DNA from: Chrysochromulina tobinii
Taxonomy: Eukaryota; Haptophyta; Prymnesiales; Chrysochromulinaceae
Reading direction: 5' to 3'
Length of the DNA stretch: 13,654 nt
Assembly (NCBI GenBank): GCA_001275005.1
Contig: JWZX01001615.1
Span: 1-13,654 of the forward strand
A program made the translations under genes and the position numbers. Positions 1 through 6,556 of the stretch are shown here, one piece after another (positions within the stretch are counted from its first letter, which is position 1; every line of letters begins with the position of its first letter). Under the pieces are notes generated by a model that saw nothing but the letters and a program-made list of their open reading frames with translations, was not told the origin of the DNA and did not search any database.

Positions 1-1401
1 GGCAACGGCATTTGTGGCGGGGCCCGGCGCGGCGCCCGGCGCGACGGGTGTGGCAATGGCAGTGGGCTGGCCGGCGCGCTTGTTCGGGGCGATTGAGATG
101 AGGTCTCCAGGGAGCAACTGATCCGTCTGGCAAGTGCCCCACGCGCCCGAACGGTAGACTGGGATGAGGAAGGGCTTGGCCGACATCTGTGAGAGCGTCT
201 GGAGGGTCTTTTGACGTTGGAAGACGGAGGTGGACTCGAGCAGCAGGATCATCGCCACCTGGAAGATTGTGAACCCAATCGAGACGGCGTCGAGCAGCCA
301 AAGCGCCGATGTGAAGAGCTGGAAGATGACGAGCGGCGAGAGGAGCTGCTCGACGTACAGGTCGATGAAGCGTGGCGTGGGCACCGCAAGAACGTTGGGA
401 CCAAAGATCTCGCACGCCTTCTGCCACGCCTCTTGGCTCGCTAGCCCGCCGTGCGCCGCGTACGCCGCGTGCGGTAAGTCGACCGGGCTGCGCGTCAGGC
501 GCACCGCGAAGGCAGCCACCTCGGCGCCCTTGGTGTGTGTCAAGGGCGGGTCGGAGGACATGGCGGTGGCCAACGCCTCCGCGAGGGGTAGGATCTCGTA
601 GCGCTGGCGCTGGTACTCGCACGCGAGCCCGTTGGCGCGCGTCGCCGACGGTCGCAGTGTCACGAGGGCCGGCCGCCCCTTGTGCGGCAGCGGCAGGAAG
701 AGGAGGGAGCGCCCTACCTTGGGTTCGCTCGTGGGCGCGTAGAAGGCACGCGCCTTGAAGCTGACCGACCAGTGGCAGAGGAGGTAGAAGAGGGCGTTGG
801 CGGTGACGCTCAAGAAGAGCAGCGCGCACGCGAGCGCCGATGGCAACCACTCGTGCGGCAACGGCCGCTCCGTCTTCGTCACGTTGCCCGTCGCATTGGC
901 CGACGCGTTGACGTCGAGCGACAGGAGTGTTTCGCCTGAGAGCTTTGTCGGCGAGTCACTGCTCGCCGGCACGGGGTTGGCGCCCGGGCTGCCAAAGAAG
1001 TCCTCGTCCTCCTCCGTGGGCCACTCCTCATCACCGAAGCCGCCCGGGCCCTTGGCCACGGCCGCGGCTTCCGCGGGCTCCGCCTTGGTCGCCTCGACGG
1101 GCGCGGCGGTGGCGGCATCTTTAGCTCCGGCGAGCACGCCCTCAAGAGTCATCGCGTTCGTCGCATTCGTCGCGTGCGTCGCATACGTCGCGTTCGTCGC
1201 GTTGCTCGAATTGCCCAGCCGCCAGCTCTGCTCCAGCGCGGCTTGGTACGGCTCGCCCGCCGTCGTGACGCAGTACGAGATGGCCATCGCGTGCATCGCG
1301 ATGAATACCGCGGCGATGGCGGTACGCCGTGCTGGCTGGTTTTGGTGAATGGTCACCGACGCGAGCGTCGTCGTTGGGTGCGCGAGCTTCGATGTCTTCA
1401 T
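1..1401 (-). CDS. ATP13A1: P5A-type transport ATPase (ATP13A1/Spf1-like), N-terminal part, cut by window edge
   Basis: The frame is open without a stop from the only upstream ATG (1399-1401) to base 1, giving 467 residues; the family usually has about 1,100-1,200. Visible in order: a membrane helix at about 27-45; a long Ala/Asn/Thr/Glu-rich loop (50-182); a second helix at about 186-210; the P5A-like stretch FGPNVLAVPTPRFIDLY (from about 333); TM1 and TM2 (about 350-392) with LLESTSVFQRQKTL just after; then VYRSGAW and LLPGDLIS (PGD at 431-433), the start of the actuator domain. The phosphorylated DKTGT motif would lie beyond the edge. Known for the family: an ATP-driven transporter of the endoplasmic reticulum that removes mislocalised transmembrane helices. 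Oddities: seven N-glycosylation sequons in the first loop, and an Ala/Pro-rich stretch after PGDL at the window end. The P5A call is firm; the exact orthologue name is inferred. Confidence 0.9.
   Translation of the reverse strand, partial: MKTSKLAHPTTTLASVTIHQNQPARRTAIAAVFIAMHAMAISYCVTTAGEPYQAALEQSWRLGNSSNATNATYATHATNATNAMTLEGVLAGAKDAATAAPVEATKAEPAEAAAVAKGPGGFGDEEWPTEEDEDFFGSPGANPVPASSDSPTKLSGETLLSLDVNASANATGNVTKTERPLPHEWLPSALACALLFLSVTANALFYLLCHWSVSFKARAFYAPTSEPKVGRSLLFLPLPHKGRPALVTLRPSATRANGLACEYQRQRYEILPLAEALATAMSSDPPLTHTKGAEVAAFAVRLTRSPVDLPHAAYAAHGGLASQEAWQKACEIFGPNVLAVPTPRFIDLYVEQLLSPLVIFQLFTSALWLLDAVSIGFTIFQVAMILLLESTSVFQRQKTLQTLSQMSAKPFLIPVYRSGAWGTCQTDQLLPGDLISIAPNKRAGQPTAIATPVAPGAAPGPATNAVA
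1153..1200. repeat. 9-bp degenerate minisatellite coding Asn-Ala-Thr repeats
   Basis: About five consecutive 9-bp units of the form CGCRTTCGT lie inside the P5A ATPase gene. On the minus strand they encode (N/Y/H)-A-T triplets, several of which are N-glycosylation sequons. The repeat sits in the loop between the first two predicted membrane helices. Confidence 0.75.
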
Positions 1402-1541
1402 GGGCGTCGCGAGGTCAGGTTGCGGAATCGGGCGACGTTTCGGCGAACTTAGCTGAAAGTGGGGATCCTGAATGTGTGCTACCCCTGGCCCCTATGCAAG
1501 CAAGGAAGCATGCCTTGGCCCCTAAACACGAGGCCTAAGTG

Positions 1542-1984
1542 TCCACACAATTTGTAACCACCACACGGAAGCGGAAGCGTCCACAGGACACTTACATGCA
1601 CTTACCATGGCTGTGGACGCACTTCTGCTTCCGCGGGCTGTGGGAAGACGAGATGTTTGCTCGTCAGGTGCTTGTACCCCAAGCAAACTCCAAGAGTGTA
1701 TGGATCCAAACGAAGGGAGCGCTGCTACGGGCGCCCCTTGACGGGCGCACGTGGCGAATGAGCCGCGAAACCTTCTACGGGTACACATCAAGGCAAATGG
1801 TTTCTAAGTGGCAATAGCTCGCAAGCAATAAAAGCAAGGTCTTTGCTTGCTAGGAAGTGGCAAGGTTTGAGTGGGCTCATCGGGGGTATGGGACGTCAAA
1901 GCAAATGCATGCAAATGCCATTGTAACTCTTGGTAAGGTCCTGTGGGTGCTTCTGCTTCCGTGTGGTGGTTACAAAATATGTGG
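1542..1984. mobile_element. MITE-like element with inverted terminal repeats
   Basis: The left end (1542-1606) and the reverse complement of the right end (1932-1984) share a long near-identical arm: TCCACA, then TTTGTAACCACCACACGGAAGC, then GAAG, CCACAGGAC and CTTAC, with only a few mismatches. A third, shorter copy lies inverted inside the left half (1612-1648, core CTTCTGCTTCCGCGGG), so the left 100 bp can form a hairpin of its own. Outside the arms, CCTAAGTG (1534-1541) has its inverse CACTTAGG at 2029-2036, so the original ends may be further out. I find no clear target-site duplication and no transposase. This is most likely a non-autonomous element; it could also be a structured regulatory repeat. 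Confidence 0.65.
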
Positions 1985-1993
1985 AAGACCTCA

Positions 1994-2036
1994 GGGGGGG
2001 CGGCCCCTCCCGGGAGGGGGGGGGGGGGCACTTAGG
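1994..2036. repeat. G-run tract with a 16-bp perfect palindrome
   Basis: A run of 7 G (1994-2000), the perfect palindrome CCCCTCCCGGGAGGGG (2004-2019) and a run of 13 G (2016-2028) lie next to each other about 180 bp upstream of the FMRP-like start codon. The G-strand could form a quadruplex. The length of such a run is also easily misread in sequencing. Confidence 0.7.
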
Positions 2037-2206
2037 TGGGGGAACCCCTGGCAGCGCGGCCCCCACGAACAAGCCGAACTTGTTTCTTTGCCACATCATC
2101 ACCAAGAATCAATGTACGCTCTCTTGCGCAAGGAACGCCGTCCCTGCCCTGCCCGTGCCTCACAGTTCTGCGCGCGCGCCTGCCACCTGCTGCCTGCGCA
2201 GCCGCA

Positions 2207-4023
2207 ATGTCTGCGGATAAGAACGGCCTCGTCGAGGTCTACGACGCCACGCAGCGGGCCTACTTCCAGGGCAAACTCATAGACGTGGACAAGACCTCAG
2301 TACTCGTGCAGTTCGACAGTGCGGACGGCAAGCAGCCCGGGCCGGTCAAGTGGTTCGACTGGACCGTGGTGCGCGAGGTGCCGCCGCCGACGACCGGCCA
2401 GACCGTGCTCGAGGAGGGCCAGCTCGTCGAGGTGAGCTACGCCGACGAGGGCAGCAACGAGAAGCCCGCATGGTGGGAGGCCAAGATCCTTCAGAAGAAG
2501 GGCCCGTACTTTAAGGTGCACTTTCTATGCGGTTCCTTCCCCGACGAGGCCTGCGAGGAGGAGAAGATCCGGCCGGCCACGCCGAGCGCCAACCGGGGTA
2601 TGGGCCCGCTGTACACGAAGCAGACGGTGTCGTTGTCGGACACGAAAGTGCACGCGTACTTCGTCGCCAATGAGGCCCTCATTTTGTCGGTGCGCGAGAA
2701 GGCGCAGCTGCTCGCGATCCACGTGGACAAGAAGTCGCCGCAGCTCAAGTTGATTGGCACCGCCCAGTCGATTTTCACGGGCAAGATGCTGATTGAGCTG
2801 CACATGAAGCATCACGAGGAGATGTCGCGCATGCACTCGGGCCGCGAGCTGCTCGCCTCCAAGCTCGAGAGCGAGAAGGCGAAGCGCGATACGGGCGTGC
2901 GCATTGAGTTCCCCGTGGAGAAGGAGCTCATTGGCCTCGTCGTCGGCAAGAATGGCAAGAACATAGCCGAAGCGAGGCGCGTGAGCGGTGTCGACGTGGT
3001 CGAGGTGGACCAGCACGGGCCGAAGATCGTGGTGATTGGGCCGACGCAGGAGAGCGTCGAAAAGGCGCGCGAGCTGCTCGAGTACGTGACCGAGCGGATG
3101 GATGTGCGCGACGAGCAGGTGGGGTGGCTCATCGGCAAGGCCGGTCGCAACTTCAAGGAGATGCAGGAAAAGACGAAGATCACGCGCATCAACGTGGACA
3201 AGGGTGGCAACGGGCGCCAGCCGTCAGTCATCATTGTGGGCACCGCTCGCTCGGTGGCCGCCGCGAGCCTCTACATGACCACGCACCTCGACTACTTCGA
3301 GGAGTACCAGAAGGAGGAGGACGAAGAGAAGCGACTGCGACAGGAGGTCCTTGCTCTCGAGATCACCGGACCCCGCGGCGGCAAGGGCTATGGCGGCAAG
3401 GGCGAGGGCGGCGGCAAGGGCGGCGGGCGGCCCCCATACGGCGGTGGCAAGGGCGAGGGTAGCAGGGAGGGCGGCGGCGGCGGCAGCAAGGGCAACGGCA
3501 AGGGCGGCGGCAAGGGCGGCGGCAAGGGCGGCCGCATGGGCGATGGGGTCATCTCGCCACCGCTTGGCGCGCCGCCGCTGAGCGCCAAACCGCCGGCGGA
3601 CTCGACGGAGGCGTCCCTGGGCCGGGCTCCCGGCGGCCCGAAGCTGACGTCGCGCGAGGGCAGCGGCAAGGGCAACGGTAAGGGCGGTGGCAAGGGCGGA
3701 GGCGCCGCTGCCGATGGCGCCGCGGGCGACGCGCCAGCGTCGGGCGCCGACGCCACGCGAGGGCGGCGGCAAGGGCCGCGGCGAAGGGCGGCGGGCGGCG
3801 GCGGTGGCGAGGCCAAGGAAGCGACGCCCATGGAGGAGAGCGCCAAGGCGGTTGCCGACGCAAGCCTGATGGAGGCGTTGCCGCAGCGCGATGGGCAAGG
3901 GGCGCGGGCAAGGGCGGCGGCGGCGGCGGTGGCGGCGGCGGCGGCGAGGGCGGCCGAGGACGCGGCAAGGGTAAGGGCGGCGGCGGCGGCGGTGGCGGCG
4001 GCGGCGTACAAAGTGCGGCGTGA
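2207..4023 (+). CDS. FMRP/FXR-family RNA-binding protein (Tudor-Tudor-KH0-KH1-KH2, Gly/Lys-rich tail); 3' frame broken
   Basis: Start: ATG 2207-2209 in the context GCCGCAATGT, directly before the first Tudor domain. Domains seen: Tudor/Agenet 1 (about 7-57, LVEVYDATQRAYFQGKLIDV), Tudor/Agenet 2 (70-110, LVEVSYADEG, then WWEAKI), KH0-like region (about 138-205), KH1 (228-293, GKNG loop at 247-250), KH2 (298-363, GKAG loop at 310-313), then HLDYFEEYQKEEDEEKRLRQE, which matches the FMRP segment after KH2. A tail of GGKG repeats takes the place of RGG boxes. Known for the family: binds mRNA and polysomes and controls translation and mRNP transport. The start frame runs on to a TGA at 4580-4582, inside the next gene, through obvious 3'UTR. 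Another frame gives GAGKGGG, then GRGRGKGKGGG and VQSAA, stopping at 4021-4023. A frame change (indel error, unseen intron or real mutation) is therefore likely between about 3756 and 3905. Family call sure; exact C-terminus not. Confidence 0.88.
3374..4005 (+). repeat. GGC/AAG-rich low-complexity DNA coding Gly-Lys repeats
   Basis: GGCAAGGGCGGC-type repeats occur at 3374-3537, 3661-3705, 3756-3800 and 3897-4005, separated by less repetitive Pro/Ala/Glu-rich stretches. They encode the disordered basic tail of the FMRP-like protein. Because they are short-period and nearly pure GC, frame assignment from a single assembly is unreliable here. Confidence 0.8.
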
Positions 4024-4557
4024 GTGTGCACGCCGGCGGTCGCGCCGATGGAGCGTGCGTGGCGAGGCACCGACATGCATGGGCACTGTGGGGAGTCCCG
4101 GGCGACGGGGCGACCGCCGTGCTCGATTTCAATATTTGATGGATTCTGTCTGTCTGTGCATTCTGTGTCTGAGCCAACTGCGAGCTGCAAAGAAAACGTC
4201 GCATATAGTCTGCGCCCTCCACGGTGTGTCTCCACGGGACCTGCGGTGGGCGTGCGTCTTGCAGCGATGGCCAATTAACGTGAACGTAAACTGGGCCGCG
4301 CGAGGAAACGCGTCGTTACGGCAGGACTCTTCGTCGCTCAGTTCCAAGCTCGAAAGGTACACGGCCATGCGGGCGCTCGGCTCGCACGTCGTTGCGCCCA
4401 TCCTCCCCCTCAGCACGCGGGGCGCGCCCGCCCGGAGAGAGTGGCCGGCGCCTGCCACTCGCAACACTGCTGACGCGTGTGCTCCTCTCGCGCTCCGCAG
4501 CCTGCGGCTCGGCCGCCCTCCAACCTCGTCGCTCCGGCTCCACACAAGGCGGGCGCG
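4024..4557 (+). other. 3'UTR of the FMRP-like gene, promoter and 5'UTR of DRC2, possible 5'UTR intron
   Basis: This 534-bp stretch has no convincing coding potential. A T-rich patch (about 4125-4175) suits the 3' end of the upstream transcript. A plausible intron in the DRC2 5'UTR runs from AAAG|GTACAC (GT at 4357) to the pyrimidine-rich GCTCCTCTCGCGCTCCGCAG ending at 4500. A CTGAC branch-point-like motif lies at 4470-4474, 27 nt before the AG. This is inference from splice signals only. Confidence 0.4.
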
Positions 4558-6108
4558 ATGGCAAAGATCAAGAAAGCGATGAAGGGAGGCTCCAAGGTCG
4601 TCGACGGGAAGAAGGGACCCGAAACGGCACAGGAGCGGCAGCTGCGCTTCGAGATCGAGCGCATGAAGGAGGAGGAGGCGAACCGCGCCAAAGAGGATGG
4701 CCGCCGGAACGAGCTCAAGAATCGGCAGGAGTCCGAGGAGAAGTACTCGCGCATCAACCGGCTCAAGATCCTGACGCAGTGGCGTAAGCTGATGCGGCTG
4801 GTGAAGGTTGAGGACCTGCGCAAGGAGATTGAGATCATCTCGCAGCAGCACGAGCGCGAGGTCGACCGCAAGGACGCGCTTATCCAGGTGCTTGACCGAG
4901 ACCTCGAGGACTCCGAGGAGCAGTATCAGATGGCGCTCCGTGCGCACCTGCTGATCGTGGACAAACTGATCGACCTGCACAACTCGCGGCTGCGCGGCAT
5001 TGAGTTCGAGTTCGAGAGGGACTTGCAAGAGCTCCGCGACGAGTTTGGCTCCGAGCGGTACGAGATGGACAGGAGCCATGCGACGCACAAGAAGGAGATG
5101 CTCGACATCCTCGCCCAGATGGAGATGGACTTTACGGAGCAGGAGAACGACGCGCGGCAGGAGTTCGAGTCGACGCGCGAGGAGATCAAGAACCGCAACT
5201 CGGAGGAGTACAACGTGCTGCGCTTCACACTTGAGGGTCTGATCGAGGAGCTCGAACGCCATTTCGACTCGGCGCACTCTAACTACATGTCGACGACCGA
5301 GCAGCGCACGCAGGACTTTAAGAGCCTGACGATCCGCGACCAGCAGTCGGCGCGCACGATCGAGACGCAGATGCGCAAGCTGCAGCGGCTGCAGGACCAG
5401 ATCGCCCACTGGAAGCAGAAGCTCGCCACCAATGGAGCCAAGTGTGAGGCGCGCAACGCAGCCATGAAGGGCGAGCGGGACGCGATCGCCAGGCACTTTC
5501 AGGAGCTCAAGGCGCGCATGAACCGGTTCCGCGAGCGCGAGGCGGCGCGGCTGCAGGAGCTCACGATCAACTCGCAGGCCGCCATCACAACCCTCACCGA
5601 GCGCAAGGAGCGCGCCGAGCATATCCTCAAGCTCGCCGAGCTCACGCGCAAGCTCGAGACCGAGCGCGAGAAGGTGCTCCAATTTTACGAATCGTCCGTC
5701 GAGGAGGAGGAGCGTGCGGCGAGCGAGGCGGCCGAGGTGCGCAAGTCGCTCCAGTCGAGCGCCGCCGCCTCCAAGGACGGCCATCCCATTGACGAGTGGA
5801 GGTATCTCGACAACTTTTTCAAGCGGTACAACAAGGTACTGCTGGACGTGATGGCCATCGAGCGCGAGCGCAACCGGCTCGCGACACAAAATGGCGACCT
5901 GCGCTCCATCCTCAAGCAGTATCTCGATGGTATCTCGGTCAACGAGGACGTGATCAACAACCCCAACCCGCTGCTGGTCGTCAACCACAAGACCAACATC
6001 GTCATGCCCTCGCAACACCGCGCGCCCGTCGCCCACACCATCGTTGAGGGTTCGCACGCGGTGATGCTCTCGCAGCTCGCGCAGGGCCACCAGGGGTCGA
6101 CCATCTGA
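4558..6108 (+). CDS. DRC2: Dynein regulatory complex subunit 2 (DRC2/CCDC65/FAP250)
   Basis: A single uninterrupted 516-residue frame; human CCDC65 is about 484. The ATG at 4558-4560 opens with MAKIKKAMKGG, a basic N-terminus. The protein is almost wholly charged coiled coil. The N-terminal NYD-SP28-type region is at about 27-165 (EEEANRAKEDGRRNELKNRQ, then the WRKLMRLVKVEDLRKEIE stretch). The C-terminal associated region is at about 410-465 (DEWRYLDNFFKRYNKVLLD), followed by the family-typical LKQYLDGISVNEDVI and NPLLVVNH. Known for the family: with DRC1 it forms the core rod of the nexin-dynein regulatory complex, which links outer doublet microtubules and controls dynein in motile cilia. 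Its presence indicates a flagellated organism. The frame could extend 27 codons upstream but has no ATG there. No intron is needed within the coding region. Confidence 0.94.
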   Translation: MAKIKKAMKGGSKVVDGKKGPETAQERQLRFEIERMKEEEANRAKEDGRRNELKNRQESEEKYSRINRLKILTQWRKLMRLVKVEDLRKEIEIISQQHEREVDRKDALIQVLDRDLEDSEEQYQMALRAHLLIVDKLIDLHNSRLRGIEFEFERDLQELRDEFGSERYEMDRSHATHKKEMLDILAQMEMDFTEQENDARQEFESTREEIKNRNSEEYNVLRFTLEGLIEELERHFDSAHSNYMSTTEQRTQDFKSLTIRDQQSARTIETQMRKLQRLQDQIAHWKQKLATNGAKCEARNAAMKGERDAIARHFQELKARMNRFREREAARLQELTINSQAAITTLTERKERAEHILKLAELTRKLETEREKVLQFYESSVEEEERAASEAAEVRKSLQSSAAASKDGHPIDEWRYLDNFFKRYNKVLLDVMAIERERNRLATQNGDLRSILKQYLDGISVNEDVINNPNPLLVVNHKTNIVMPSQHRAPVAHTIVEGSHAVMLSQLAQGHQGSTI

Positions 6109-6556
6109 GGCGGCCATGCCGCCGACGCATCACTGCGCGCATCACCCTCACAGTGGAGCGGACTCTTTAGCACGCCCCGAGGCCTTCGCCAGAGAGTGGC
6201 CACAGGGTGGCGACGCCGTGGAGACTTTTGAATGAAAGCAATGAACTTTAAAGTCACCGTGTGGGTCTGAGTGTAGATGGAAATGCGGCATTCAAAGAGC
6301 AAACACGCACACGCGCGGGGCAACTGTGCTTGTGCGTTGCTAGCTGATATTTTTTTGATCGGCGTACCACTGTATACTTTAAATTGATGTATATTCGTAT
6401 ATTCGTAATCGTTATAAGACTAATGAGAAACACTTTTGTCGATCTGCGAGTGAGCGTGAATTTTGACACTTCTTGCATGAGCATCTTGCATGCATTCGTT
6501 GAAGTCTCTTGCTCCGCGAGCAACGCCGTCTTGCCTGTGTCACCGTGACTGGCACG
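6109..6556 (+). other. Intergenic region: DRC2 3'UTR and upstream region of the PBZ gene
   Basis: No gene is visible in these 448 bp. An AT-rich dip at about 6345-6425 contains GTATATTCGTATATTCGTA and TTTAAATTGATG in otherwise GC-rich DNA. It could be a transcription end region or a promoter. GCAATGAACTTTAAA (6238-6252) recurs exactly at 8870-8884. Confidence 0.4.

Larger units (their letters stand above)
1402..2206. promoter_or_regulatory. Divergent intergenic region between the P5A ATPase and FMRP-like genes
   Basis: The two flanking genes are transcribed away from each other, so both promoters should lie in these 805 bp. I see no convincing TATA box. Most of the space (about 1534-2036) is a MITE-like inverted-repeat element with a G-rich insertion. 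The 170 bp before the ATG at 2207 are pyrimidine-rich and end in CTGCCTGCGCAG just before it, which could be a 3' splice site of a 5'UTR intron. Short ORFs here have no recognisable product. Confidence 0.5.

Noticed and set aside
3224-4274. Long minus-strand frames opposite the FMRP tail (Pro/Arg-rich)
   Set aside because: They mirror GGC/AAG repeats and show only low-complexity Pro, Ala or Arg runs.
4024-4582. Extension of the FMRP-like frame to 4582
   Set aside because: The translation past about 3900 is Arg/Ala runs and then 3'UTR-like sequence overlapping the DRC2 start; another frame gives a sensible Gly-rich end at 4021-4023.
4129-6117. 662-codon minus-strand open frame opposite DRC2
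   Set aside because: It is the antisense shadow of a charged coiled-coil gene: Leu/Arg/Val-rich, no domain, and it runs through the DRC2 coding strand and its promoter.
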